NCBI RefSeq assembly: GCF_010645075.1
Contig: NZ_JAADZV010000006.1
Location: forward strand, 1 to 64,000
Reading direction: 5' to 3'
Source: Flavobacterium limi
GTDB taxonomy: Bacteria > Bacteroidota > Bacteroidia > Flavobacteriales > Flavobacteriaceae
Length of the DNA: 64,000 nt
Shown: positions 30,607 through 39,571 of the stretch, piece after piece
Position numbering within the stretch: position 1 is the stretch's first letter
Layout of the letters: the number at the start of each line of letters is the position of its first letter
Notes under the pieces: generated by a model
Told to the model about the DNA's origin: nothing
The model's database searches: none
What the model saw: only the letters and a program-made list of their open reading frames with translations
Made by a program: the position numbers and the translations under genes

Positions 30607-30814
30607 ACTTTGTCTTGTTTTATGACTTTTTGACGCTTCAGAATCGTTGAAAAACTATTGAAAATGTCATTTTGTCTGTAATTTTAATGTGGAATATATT
30701 TTGAATATTTCAGCAAAGTTATATCATTTAAGTTAAATAAGAAATTCAATAAAACTTAATTTTAATGGTATCGATTATTTTAAATTTAAAAACAAACCTA
30801 AATCGTATAAAAAA

Positions 30815-33418
30815 ATGAATATAAATAAATTTACAACTAAATCTCAGGATGCCATTCAGTTGTCTCAGCAGCTGGCACAAAGATATGGACAACAACAAAT
30901 AGAAAACGAACACATTTTTAAGGCAATTTTTGAGGTTGATGAAAATGTGGCGCCATTTATTTTGAAAAAACTCAATGTAAATGTGCCGTTGTTTTTGCAA
31001 ATTCTGGACAGTACAATTCAGAGTTTTCCAAAAGTTTCAGGTGGCGACATTCTCCTTTCCAGAGATGCTAATAAAGCTTTGAATGAAGCAGAAATTATTG
31101 CTCACAAAATGAACGACGAATATGTTTCAATTGAACATTTAATTTTAGCCATTTTTGATTCAAAAAGCAAAGTTGCTCAAATTTTAAAAGATCAGGGTGT
31201 TACCGGTAAAGCCTTGAAAGCAACAATTGAGGAACTTCGAAAAGGAGAAAGAGTAACATCTGCTTCAGCAGAAGAAAATTACAATTCATTAAATAAATAT
31301 GCTAAAAACTTAAATGAATTAGCACGAACAGGGAAATTGGATCCCGTGATTGGCCGTGATGAAGAAATTCGTCGTGTATTACAGATTTTAACACGAAGAA
31401 CAAAAAACAATCCAATGCTTGTTGGGGAACCAGGAGTTGGTAAGACCGCTATTGCAGAAGGTTTAGCACACAGAATTGTGGATGGCGATGTACCTGAAAA
31501 CTTAAAAGACAAAATTGTTTTTTCTCTGGATATGGGGGCTTTAATTGCCGGTGCAAAATATAAAGGAGAATTTGAGGAGCGTCTAAAATCAGTTGTTAAA
31601 GAAGTTACGGCTGCCGAAGGTGATATTGTTTTATTTATTGATGAGATCCACACGTTAGTAGGTGCAGGTGGGGGTGAAGGTGCTATGGATGCGGCGAATA
31701 TCCTTAAACCGGCTTTGGCCCGTGGCGAATTGAGAGCTATTGGAGCAACGACTTTAGATGAATATCAAAAATATTTTGAAAAAGATAAAGCTCTGGAACG
31801 TCGTTTTCAAAAAGTTTTAGTGGACGAACCTGATACTGAAAGTGCGATTTCAATTTTACGCGGAATCAAAGAAAAATACGAAACACACCATAAAGTTCAG
31901 ATAAAAGATGAGGCAATTATTGCGGCAGTCGAACTATCACAGCGCTATATTACAAATCGTTTTTTACCCGATAAGGCTATCGACCTAATGGATGAAGCTG
32001 CTTCTAAACTGCGTATGGAAATCAATTCAAAACCGGAAGAACTGGATGTTTTGGATCGTAAAATTATGCAGTTGGAAATTGAAATTGAAGCGATTAAGCG
32101 TGAAAAAGAAGAATCCAAGCTTAAAATCCTGCGTATGGATCTGGCTAATCTGAAAGAAGAGCGTAACGTAATCTTCACCAAATGGAAAACTGAAAAAGAT
32201 GTTGTAGACGGTGTCCAGGCTGTAAAATTAGAAATAGAAGATTTTAAGCATGAAGCAGAACGTGCAGAACGAGAAGGTGATTACGGAAAAGTAGCTGAAA
32301 TTCGTTATGGAAAGATAAAGGAAGCTCAGGAACGCCTTGACGTTTTGCAGAAGCAATTACAGGAATATCAGTCAGGTACTTCATTGATTAAAGAAGAAGT
32401 AACGCGTGAAGATATTGCAGAAGTTGTTGCAAAATGGACTGGAATTCCGGTAATGAAAATGCTTCAGACCGAAAGAGAAAAATTACTGCATCTTGAAGAA
32501 GAATTGCACAGAAGAGTAGTGGGGCAGGAAGAAGCAATTGAAGCAGTGAGTGACGCTGTACGAAGAAGCCGTGCAGGATTACAGGATATGAAAAAACCGG
32601 TTGGAACATTCTTGTTCTTAGGAACAACCGGAGTGGGTAAAACCGAATTAGCAAAAGCATTGGCCGAATATCTTTTTGACGATGAAAATGCCATGACCCG
32701 TATCGATATGAGTGAATATCAGGAGCGTCACAGTGTAAGTCGTTTAGTTGGAGCGCCTCCCGGATATGTAGGGTATGATGAAGGTGGTCAATTGACAGAA
32801 GCTGTTCGTAGAAAACCCTATTCTGTAATTTTGTTAGACGAGATCGAAAAAGCACATCCGGATACTTTTAATATTTTATTGCAGGTTCTTGATGAAGGAC
32901 GTTTGACAGACAATAAAGGACGTCTTGCTGATTTTAAAAATACTATTATAATTATGACTTCTAATATGGGAAGTCATATTATACAGGAAAAGTTTGAAAA
33001 TCTAAAAGGCAGCGTTGAAGCAGCAACCGAAGCAGCAAAAACTGACGTTTTAGGTTTGCTGAAACAAACTGTCCGCCCCGAATTTATAAATCGTATCGAT
33101 GAAATCGTGATGTTTACACCTTTAACAGTAGATAATATTTCAAGAATTGTGAGTTTGCAGCTTAAAAGTGTTAGTAAAATGCTGGCATTGCAAGGTATTA
33201 CGATGGATGCGACTCCTGAAGGAATCAAATATCTTTCAGGAAAAGGTTATGATCCTGAGTTTGGTGCAAGACCGGTAAAACGAGTTATTCAGCGAGAAGT
33301 GTTGAACCAGTTATCTAAAGAAATCCTGGCAGGTAACATTACAACAGAAAGTATTATTTTGATTGATGCTTTTGATGGTAAATTGGTTTTCAGAAATCAA
33401 ACGCAAGCTGTAGAGTAA
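30815..33418 (+). CDS. clpB: ATP-dependent chaperone ClpB
   Basis: This 867-residue AAA+ disaggregase rescues aggregated proteins together with DnaK. The Clp N-domain covers about 1-145. The first ATPase has GEPGVGKTAIAEGL (about 203) and LFIDEIHTLVGAG. The long coiled-coil middle domain (about 390-520), which marks ClpB rather than ClpA/ClpC, follows. The second ATPase has GTTGVGKTELAKAL (about 602), ILLDEIEKAH and the sensor-2 region GARPVKRVI. It is followed by two hairpins. Heat-shock control is likely but no specific operator was recognised. Confidence 0.98.
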   Translation: MNINKFTTKSQDAIQLSQQLAQRYGQQQIENEHIFKAIFEVDENVAPFILKKLNVNVPLFLQILDSTIQSFPKVSGGDILLSRDANKALNEAEIIAHKMNDEYVSIEHLILAIFDSKSKVAQILKDQGVTGKALKATIEELRKGERVTSASAEENYNSLNKYAKNLNELARTGKLDPVIGRDEEIRRVLQILTRRTKNNPMLVGEPGVGKTAIAEGLAHRIVDGDVPENLKDKIVFSLDMGALIAGAKYKGEFEERLKSVVKEVTAAEGDIVLFIDEIHTLVGAGGGEGAMDAANILKPALARGELRAIGATTLDEYQKYFEKDKALERRFQKVLVDEPDTESAISILRGIKEKYETHHKVQIKDEAIIAAVELSQRYITNRFLPDKAIDLMDEAASKLRMEINSKPEELDVLDRKIMQLEIEIEAIKREKEESKLKILRMDLANLKEERNVIFTKWKTEKDVVDGVQAVKLEIEDFKHEAERAEREGDYGKVAEIRYGKIKEAQERLDVLQKQLQEYQSGTSLIKEEVTREDIAEVVAKWTGIPVMKMLQTEREKLLHLEEELHRRVVGQEEAIEAVSDAVRRSRAGLQDMKKPVGTFLFLGTTGVGKTELAKALAEYLFDDENAMTRIDMSEYQERHSVSRLVGAPPGYVGYDEGGQLTEAVRRKPYSVILLDEIEKAHPDTFNILLQVLDEGRLTDNKGRLADFKNTIIIMTSNMGSHIIQEKFENLKGSVEAATEAAKTDVLGLLKQTVRPEFINRIDEIVMFTPLTVDNISRIVSLQLKSVSKMLALQGITMDATPEGIKYLSGKGYDPEFGARPVKRVIQREVLNQLSKEILAGNITTESIILIDAFDGKLVFRNQTQAVE

Positions 33419-33432
33419 ATTTAATAATTTAT

Positions 33433-33456
33433 AGAGATGCATCGCAGTGCATCTCT
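33433..33456 (+). terminator. Palindromic hairpin after clpB
   Basis: AGAGATGCA and TGCATCTCT form a 9-bp perfect stem around TCGCAG. There is no T-tract, so it may be a repeat or transcript-protecting hairpin rather than a true terminator. Confidence 0.5.
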
Positions 33457-33468
33457 CTTATGATGCAT

Positions 33469-33503
33469 AAAAAAACACTGGCATATTGCTGGTGTTTTTT
33501 TTT
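33469..33503 (+). terminator. Terminator after clpB
   Basis: The stem AAAAAAACACTGGCA / TGCTGGTGTTTTTTT, with two G-T wobbles and a 3-nt loop, runs into more T. Confidence 0.85.
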
Positions 33504-33595
33504 AAATCCGTGAATAATGAAAGATTTTTAAAAAGTATTATAAAAATAACAATACATTATTTTCCAAATTTACAGAAACATTAAAATTAATTGTT

Positions 33596-33715
33596 ATGAA
33601 CAATATATTTAGAGGATTGCTTGCCGGATATGGAGCAAAAAAATTAGGTGGAGGCTGTTTTGGTACTATAATCGTTTTTATAATTCTTTGGTTTTTATTA
33701 GGTCAGTGCAGTTAA
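33596..33715 (+). CDS. Small membrane protein ORF (39 codons)
   Basis: ATG at 33596 opens a 39-codon frame ending in TAA. The protein starts MNNIFRGLLAGYGAKKLGGG and continues with a hydrophobic stretch of about 15 residues (residues 22-36), ending GQCS. The Gly-rich, basic N-terminus followed by one membrane helix resembles small single-pass proteins annotated in other flavobacteria. It lies alone between the clpB terminator and the DUF808 gene, 82 bp before the latter. Start spacing and composition are sensible, but translation is unproven. Confidence 0.55.
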   Translation: MNNIFRGLLAGYGAKKLGGGCFGTIIVFIILWFLLGQCS

Positions 33716-33797
33716 AATTAAATCCTGCTTTCTTTAAAAAGATTTAGATAAAAGTAGTAGATTCGCACCACTAACATTTAAAAAAAGTAAAAATATA

Positions 33798-34676
33798 ATG
33801 GCATCAGGTTTTTTCGTACTATTAGATGATATTGCAGCAATTATGGATGATGTTGCAGTAATGAGTAAGGTCGCAGCAAAAAAAACTGCCGGTATTTTAG
33901 GTGATGATTTGGCTGTAAATGCTGAAAAAGCTTCCGGATTTGCTTCTTCAAGAGAACTTCCTGTGCTGTGGGCCATTAGTAAAGGTTCATTACTTAATAA
34001 AGTTATTATTCTGCCTATTGCCTTTTTATTGAGTGCTTTTTTTCCTGTGGCAATTATTGTGATTCTGGTTCTTGGAGGTTTGTTTCTTGCTTACGAAGGA
34101 GCTGAAAAAATTTATGAATTTATATTTCCTCATAAACATGACGAGTCAGAGGGAATAACGGAGGAGACTTATACTGAAGAAGAAATTCTGGCTATGGAAA
34201 AAGGGAAAATAAAATCAGCTATTATAACTGATTTTATATTATCTGTAGAAATTGTAATTATAGCTTTGAGTACTGTAGTTGAAGAGCCTTTAATGCAGCA
34301 AATTGCTGTAACTTCAATAATTGCATTAATTGCGACTATTGGTGTTTATGGCATTGTTGCTTTAATTGTGAGAATGGATGAAGCAGGTTATAAGCTTATT
34401 AAATTTAGCAAAAGAGAAAAAAGCATATCAAAATTTATTGGCAATATTTTGGTAAAAGCCCTTCCATTGATTATAAAAAGTCTGACTGTAATTGGTACAA
34501 TTGCTTTACTCTTAGTTGCCGGAGGTATCTTTGTACATTATATTCCATTTTTCCATCATTTATCTGAAGGTATTAAACTTCCTTCAATACTAAAAGAATT
34601 TGTGACCGGACTTGTTTTAGGATGTGTTGTTTTGGTAATTGTAAATCTGTTTAAAAAGATTTTCAAAAAGAAATAA
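33798..34676 (+). CDS. DUF808 (YedI-like) membrane protein
   Basis: This 292-residue protein has the DUF808 opening MASGFFVLLDDIAAIMDDVAVMSKVAAKKTAG and GDDLAVNAEKASGF. Four or more membrane segments follow (about 74-100, 140-165, 172-195, 225-250 and 268-288). A conserved G-x-FLAYEGAEKIYEF lies near residue 100. It is a full-length family member. The family is known from E. coli YedI but has no assigned function. A bidirectional terminator follows. Confidence 0.9.
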   Translation: MASGFFVLLDDIAAIMDDVAVMSKVAAKKTAGILGDDLAVNAEKASGFASSRELPVLWAISKGSLLNKVIILPIAFLLSAFFPVAIIVILVLGGLFLAYEGAEKIYEFIFPHKHDESEGITEETYTEEEILAMEKGKIKSAIITDFILSVEIVIIALSTVVEEPLMQQIAVTSIIALIATIGVYGIVALIVRMDEAGYKLIKFSKREKSISKFIGNILVKALPLIIKSLTVIGTIALLLVAGGIFVHYIPFFHHLSEGIKLPSILKEFVTGLVLGCVVLVIVNLFKKIFKKK

Positions 34677-34692
34677 TAAAAAACAAATATAA

Positions 34693-34724
34693 AAAAAACA
34701 CCAGTAAATAGCTGGTGTTTTTTT
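34693..34724. terminator. Bidirectional terminator between DUF808 and pheT
   Basis: The perfect 12-bp stem AAAAAACACCAG / CTGGTGTTTTTT has a 7-nt loop and A/T tracts on both sides, between two convergent genes. Confidence 0.9.
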
Positions 34725-34730
34725 ATGGAA

Positions 34731-37151
34731 TTATCTTAAACTTGCTCCCAGCTCTGTTTCAAAAGTTTGTTGAAGTTTAGACATGATTTTGTCAATCTGA
34801 TTATCGGTTAATGTTTTTGTATTGTCCTGAATAGTAAAGCTCAGGGCATACGATTTTTTGCCTGCCGGAAGGTTTTTGCCCTCATAAACATCAAACAGGT
34901 TAACATCTTTTAAAAGCCCCTTTTCTGTCTGTTTTGCCAGCGTATAGATACTTTCATAAGTGGTGCTTTGGTCAATTAATAATGCCAAATCTCTACGGAC
35001 TTCAGGATATTTAGGAATGTCAGTATATTTGATTTTTCCTGTAATGATTTTTAGAACTAAATCCCAGTTGAAATCAGCATAATAAACTTCCTGTTTGATT
35101 CCAAAATGTTTTAAAATAGATTTTTTAACCACTCCAATCTCAACTAAAACCTCATTGTTGTAAACTTTTGCAGTTCCTTCAGAGAAGACATCTGACTTTG
35201 ACGGAACATTTGAAATTTTATCTATTCCTAAGCGATTTAAAATACCGGTTACATATCCTTTCAGTAAAAAGAAATCAGTAGTTTTTTGTGGATTTGTCCA
35301 GCTTTCCTTATTTCTGTTACCGGAAATTAATAAACTTAAATGTTTGTGTTCTTCATAACCATTAAGATATTTATGATATGTTTTTCCGAATTCGAATAAT
35401 TTCAAATCAGAATTTCTTCTGTTGATGTTGTATGAAATTGCTTCCAGACCTGAAAACAAAAGCGACTGACGCATCGTAGATAAATCGCTGCTTAACGGAT
35501 TGAGCATGGTAACATTATGCTCTTCTTTTAAATCAGCAGATAATTTTGCGTAAGCAGCTGTAGTTAATGAATTAGCCATCATCTCATGAAAACCTTGTGA
35601 GTTTAACTGTGATGCAATTAGATTTTGTACTTTGTAGTCTTCGGTTCTTGGCGAATTGGCTACTGTAGCATTGAATTTCTTAGAAAAATCAATATTATTA
35701 TATCCGTAAACTCTTAAAATCTCTTCAATAACATCTATTTCACGCTGAACATCAACACGGTAAGCAGGAATTGTTAATCCTAAACCGGAATCAGAAACGC
35801 TGTTTACTTTAATATCTAATGAAACTAAGATTTTTTTGATAGTATCCTTCGGAATTTCCTGTCCAATGATTTTAGATACGTGGCTGAAGTTTAAGAAAAC
35901 AGAAAAATCTTCTACTTTTTTAGGGTATACTTCTATTACATCAGACGTAATTTTTCCTCCTGCAACTTCCTGGATCAAAAGTGCAGCACGTTTTAATGCA
36001 TATTCAGTAATAGTTGGATCAATTCCTCTTTCAAATCTAAAAGAAGCGTCGGTATTTAACTGATGTCTTTTAGCTGTTTTACGGACACTTACGGCATCAA
36101 AATAAGCACTTTCTAAGAATATAGAAGTAGTTCCTTCTGAAACTCCTGATTTTTTTCCGCCAAAAACACCCGCAATGCAAAGTGGTCCTTTTTCATCGCA
36201 AATCATTAAATCTTCTTTGTGCAATGTTCTTTCTAAATCGTCCAGGGTAGTAAATTTTGTACCTTCCGGAAGCGTTTTTACGATTACTTTTCCGTTGATT
36301 TTTGCAGCATCAAAAGCATGTAAAGGCTGTCCTAATTCGTGCAAAACGTAATTGGTAACGTCTACAATGTTGTTTTTTGGCGTTAATCCTATAGCTTTTA
36401 AACGATCTTTCAGCCACGCCGGAGAATCTTCTACAGTAATACCTGAAATTGTTACACCGCAATATCTTGGTGCTAAGGTTGGTTCTTCAACGCTTACATC
36501 AATTTTTAAAGTACGCATATCAACTCTGAAATTGCTTACAGAAGGCGTAATCAATTCCACATTTACCCCGCGTTGCAGCATTCCGGCTCTTAAATCGCGT
36601 GCCGTTCCAAAATGGCTCATAGCATCTGCACGGTTTGGAGTTAACCCAATTTCAAAAACTTCGTCATTTGCAATTTTAAAGACTTCTGAAGCCGGGGTTC
36701 CCGGAATTAATTTTTCATCCAGGACCATAATTCCATCATGACCTGTTCCAAGACCTAACTCATCTTCGGCACAAATCATCCCGTGACTTTCCTGGCCGCG
36801 AATTTTGCCTTTTTTAATAGTAAATTCTCCGCCTTCTTTATCGTATAAAACTGTTCCAATAGTCGCTACAGGCACTTTTTGACCTGCCGCAACATTTGAA
36901 GCACCGCAAACTACCTGAATAGGATTTTCTAAGCCAATATCTAAGGTTGTCACTTTTAATCGGTCTGCATCAGGATGTTTTTCGCAAGTAAGTACATGTC
37001 CTACAACAACTCCTTCTAAGCCTCCTTTTACGGATTGGTATTTTTCGACTACTTCGACTTCAAGACCTAAATCTGTAAGTAATTCTGAAGTTTGTTCTGA
37101 TGTCCAGTCTGTTTTAATGAATTGTTTTAACCAGTTGTAAGATATTTTCAT
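34731..37151 (-). CDS. pheT: Phenylalanyl-tRNA synthetase beta subunit
   Basis: This 806-residue subunit pairs with PheS to charge tRNA-Phe. The N-terminal EMAP-like tRNA-binding OB domain is at ~40-150 (GHVLTCEKHPDADRLKVTTLDIG, CGASNVAAGQKVPVA). The B3/B4 editing domain is at ~210-380 (NIVDVTNYVLHELGQPLHAFDA, GVFGG). The B5 domain lies at ~400-475, the catalytic-like core at ~480-700 (IEEILRVYGYNNI), and the FDX-ACB domain at ~710-806 (YPEVRRDLALLID). pheS is not adjacent in this window. A -7 box TATATTTG lies at 37191-37198 on the - strand, 40 bp before the start. Confidence 0.97.
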   Translation of the reverse strand: MKISYNWLKQFIKTDWTSEQTSELLTDLGLEVEVVEKYQSVKGGLEGVVVGHVLTCEKHPDADRLKVTTLDIGLENPIQVVCGASNVAAGQKVPVATIGTVLYDKEGGEFTIKKGKIRGQESHGMICAEDELGLGTGHDGIMVLDEKLIPGTPASEVFKIANDEVFEIGLTPNRADAMSHFGTARDLRAGMLQRGVNVELITPSVSNFRVDMRTLKIDVSVEEPTLAPRYCGVTISGITVEDSPAWLKDRLKAIGLTPKNNIVDVTNYVLHELGQPLHAFDAAKINGKVIVKTLPEGTKFTTLDDLERTLHKEDLMICDEKGPLCIAGVFGGKKSGVSEGTTSIFLESAYFDAVSVRKTAKRHQLNTDASFRFERGIDPTITEYALKRAALLIQEVAGGKITSDVIEVYPKKVEDFSVFLNFSHVSKIIGQEIPKDTIKKILVSLDIKVNSVSDSGLGLTIPAYRVDVQREIDVIEEILRVYGYNNIDFSKKFNATVANSPRTEDYKVQNLIASQLNSQGFHEMMANSLTTAAYAKLSADLKEEHNVTMLNPLSSDLSTMRQSLLFSGLEAISYNINRRNSDLKLFEFGKTYHKYLNGYEEHKHLSLLISGNRNKESWTNPQKTTDFFLLKGYVTGILNRLGIDKISNVPSKSDVFSEGTAKVYNNEVLVEIGVVKKSILKHFGIKQEVYYADFNWDLVLKIITGKIKYTDIPKYPEVRRDLALLIDQSTTYESIYTLAKQTEKGLLKDVNLFDVYEGKNLPAGKKSYALSFTIQDNTKTLTDNQIDKIMSKLQQTFETELGASLR

Positions 37152-37314
37152 GTTGATTCCAGTATTCTTGAATAAGACTACAAATATAAGGATTGATTGC
37201 TTGAGTTGGAAACTATTTTTTTGTTTTTTATAGTATCGAATTCTTTGAAGAATACAGTTTTCTGTTTAAATTAAATGGATTAATGAAAATTTTAAAAACA
37301 AATAAATGTAATTT

Positions 37315-38178
37315 CTAAATCAATTCTTCAACATGTTTTTTGATGTTTTCGGATATTTTTTTGATAGGTAAATCGTTTTCATCATCTCCAAACGGATCTT
37401 CGATTTCTTCAGCAATTAATTCTAAGCTTGCCAGAACATAAAATACAAAAACAACGACTGGAGCTACAAAGTAACCCAGGCTTACAGAATATCCAAAAGG
37501 AAGCGTCATCGTATAAAAAAAGATGAATTTTTTTATAAAGGCACTGTAAGAGTATGGAATAGGGGTGTTTTTTATTCGCTCACAAGCACCGCAGATATCT
37601 GTAAAAGATCTTAATTCTTCGTTTAAAACAATTAACTGGTCTCCGGTGATTTTTTTTGCTTCATACAAATCATTAATTTTTTGATATATGATTTTTTTTA
37701 ATTGATTTGGTTTATGCTTGTGGTGATCGATTTCTAAATCGACGTCTTCAAAAAGCTGTTTGCTTGTATCATCATCTTTTAAATGAATCTGGAGGACATG
37801 GGCATACATCGGAATATATTTTCTGAAAAAGTTTCTGTCTGTTTCGTCTTTTAAAATTGCAGATAGTTTAATGGCCAGATTTCGGCTGTTATTGACAAGG
37901 CTGCCCCATAATTTTCTTCCTTCCCACCAACGGTCATAAGCAGTATTTGTCCTGAAAACAAGTAATAAAGAGATGACAAAACCGAGCATACCATGCATGA
38001 TATTGATATTATGGATGTAGTCGTTTTTTCCAATGTTAAAATACTGAACTTCCAGATAACCAACGGCTGCACTGTAAATTCCAATGACAATCATTACAGA
38101 AAACAATTTTCGTATGGTGTCAGATTTGTGAAAGCGAAAAATAAAAGTTACCCAGTCCTTTGTATTGTATGAAATCAT
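37315..38178 (-). CDS. Bestrophin family (UPF0187) membrane channel
   Basis: This 287-residue protein matches bacterial bestrophins: an N-terminal cytoplasmic helix, four membrane helices and a C-terminal acidic motif. Visible family motifs are LLVFRTNTAYDRWWEGRKLWGSLVNNSRNLA, PIPYSYSAFIKKFIFFYTMTLPFG and the neck region EEIEDPFGDDENDLP. Bestrophins form pentameric anion (in some bacteria cation) channels. It lies 24 bp after tolC. A TAATTTTG box on the - strand (38193-38200) could give it its own promoter, so it may be expressed both with and apart from the efflux operon. Confidence 0.88.
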   Translation of the reverse strand: MISYNTKDWVTFIFRFHKSDTIRKLFSVMIVIGIYSAAVGYLEVQYFNIGKNDYIHNINIMHGMLGFVISLLLVFRTNTAYDRWWEGRKLWGSLVNNSRNLAIKLSAILKDETDRNFFRKYIPMYAHVLQIHLKDDDTSKQLFEDVDLEIDHHKHKPNQLKKIIYQKINDLYEAKKITGDQLIVLNEELRSFTDICGACERIKNTPIPYSYSAFIKKFIFFYTMTLPFGYSVSLGYFVAPVVVFVFYVLASLELIAEEIEDPFGDDENDLPIKKISENIKKHVEELI

Positions 38179-38202
38179 TTAATTTTTTTTGCCAAAATTA
38201 AA

Positions 38203-39513
38203 CTAAAAACTAATATTTCCAGCTAATTCTTTTAATGCAATTTCAGATAATTTTGCCTGATATTGTGCATTGCTGTAACGGACTTTTGCATTCACATAAT
38301 TCAATTGAGCCGTTCTGAATTCTAATGTTGTAATTGTTCCAATTCTGAATTTATCCAGCGTGATTGAAAGATTTTGTTTTGCTATTTCTTCATTATCATC
38401 TTCCAGTTCAATAAGTTCAATATTGGTTAAATAGGTTTGAAAGGCTGTACTTAATTGTGTGTTCAGGATCATATTTTGCTGTTCAATAGCAATTTGAGAA
38501 TTTTCGATTTGCAATTTGGCTACTTTTTCATTTCGATGCTGATTAAAACCATCGAATATGTTAAGCGAAGCATTAAAACCATAATTTAATCCTCTGGAAG
38601 AAGCTTCACTTGTAAAACCCAAACTGGACTGGCTTTCTGCAAAATTATATCCGGTAGTTAAGTTAATAACAGGATATCGGTCTGCTTTTACCTGTTTCAA
38701 TTCCAATTCTGCAATTCGTTTATTGATTATCTGAGCTTCTAATGCAGGGTTTTGTTTTTGTGCCAAATCCAACAAATCAGCAAAAATTAATTTATCATCA
38801 ACGGAGAGCTGATCGGTGACTTTAAAATCAATTTTTGGATCACGTGCTAAATATTGGTTGAGTAAAATTTTTGAATTAATATACGATTCTTTTTGGCGTA
38901 ACAAAGCTACCTGGTCTGAATTCAAATCAACCTGTGCATTCAAAACTTCCAATTTCGATGCTTTACCAATCGTAAAACGGTTTTTTGCCAGCTCTAATCT
39001 TTGGTTTGAAATGACAATAGTGGTATCTAAAGCAGCTAGTTGCTGCTGCTGCTGTACCAGGTCATAATAGGCTGAATTAACCTGAGCAATTTTTAATAAA
39101 ATTGTTCTTTTTAACTCTGCATCGCCCAATTTTTGAAGTTCCTTTAATTGATCTAACCTGGCGAACATTTTCATTCCGTCAAAAACCGTCCAGCCTAAGC
39201 TTACACCGTAATTTAAACTATTGTTTTTAGCATTATCCAATGAAGTTGTTGTTCCGTCCTGACGTGTTTGAGAAGAGTTGGTGATACTGTTGTTGTCTGT
39301 TACAGATGCTGTAGCAACAGGCAGCATACCTGCGTTTCCAATAGTTACATTGGTTTCTGATATTTTTGAATTGTTTTTGGCAATTTTAATTTCAAAATTA
39401 TTTTCTAAAGCTATTTTCATGGCCTCTTCAATAGTCAGTACTTCCTGAGCATTGATTTTTGCAATGCAAAAGAAGAAAATCAGTAAAACGCTGTATAAAT
39501 TTTTGATATTCAT
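38203..39513 (-). CDS. TolC family outer-membrane efflux protein
   Basis: This 436-residue protein has a signal peptide ending KINAQ and two copies of the TolC-type helical hairpin repeat (about 30-235 and 240-430). Tell-tale pieces are LTIEEAMKIALENNFEIKIAK, SLGWTVFDGMKMFARLDQL, NRFTIGKASKLEVLNAQVDLN and FRIGTITTLEFRTAQLNYVNA. It forms the outer-membrane exit duct for the RND permease and adaptor upstream. The 58-bp gap to the permease holds a stable hairpin, which could modulate relative expression. Confidence 0.92.
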   Translation of the reverse strand: MNIKNLYSVLLIFFFCIAKINAQEVLTIEEAMKIALENNFEIKIAKNNSKISETNVTIGNAGMLPVATASVTDNNSITNSSQTRQDGTTTSLDNAKNNSLNYGVSLGWTVFDGMKMFARLDQLKELQKLGDAELKRTILLKIAQVNSAYYDLVQQQQQLAALDTTIVISNQRLELAKNRFTIGKASKLEVLNAQVDLNSDQVALLRQKESYINSKILLNQYLARDPKIDFKVTDQLSVDDKLIFADLLDLAQKQNPALEAQIINKRIAELELKQVKADRYPVINLTTGYNFAESQSSLGFTSEASSRGLNYGFNASLNIFDGFNQHRNEKVAKLQIENSQIAIEQQNMILNTQLSTAFQTYLTNIELIELEDDNEEIAKQNLSITLDKFRIGTITTLEFRTAQLNYVNAKVRYSNAQYQAKLSEIALKELAGNISF

Positions 39514-39532
39514 ATTTTATTTTCTTTTGCTA

Positions 39533-39566
39533 AAAATCATGAATCCTAATTTAAATTCATGATTTT
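39533..39566 (-). promoter_or_regulatory. Intra-operon hairpin between RND permease and tolC
   Basis: A 12-bp perfect inverted repeat AAAATCATGAAT / ATTCATGATTTT with a 10-nt loop is followed on the - strand by a short T run. It could be a partial terminator or RNA-processing site that sets tolC levels below the permease. Confidence 0.5.
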
Positions 39567-39571
39567 CAACG

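Noticed and set aside
31279..31653. 124-codon antisense ORF inside clpB first ATPase
   Set aside because: It is a shadow of the conserved Walker region on the opposite strand.
32388..32855. 155-codon antisense ORF inside clpB
   Set aside because: It is fully inside ClpB's second ATPase coding frame on the other strand; composition (Leu/His/Phe-rich) reflects antisense coding.
36352..36741. 129-codon antisense ORF inside pheT
   Set aside because: It is opposite well-conserved PheT sequence, with no domain and no plausible promoter.
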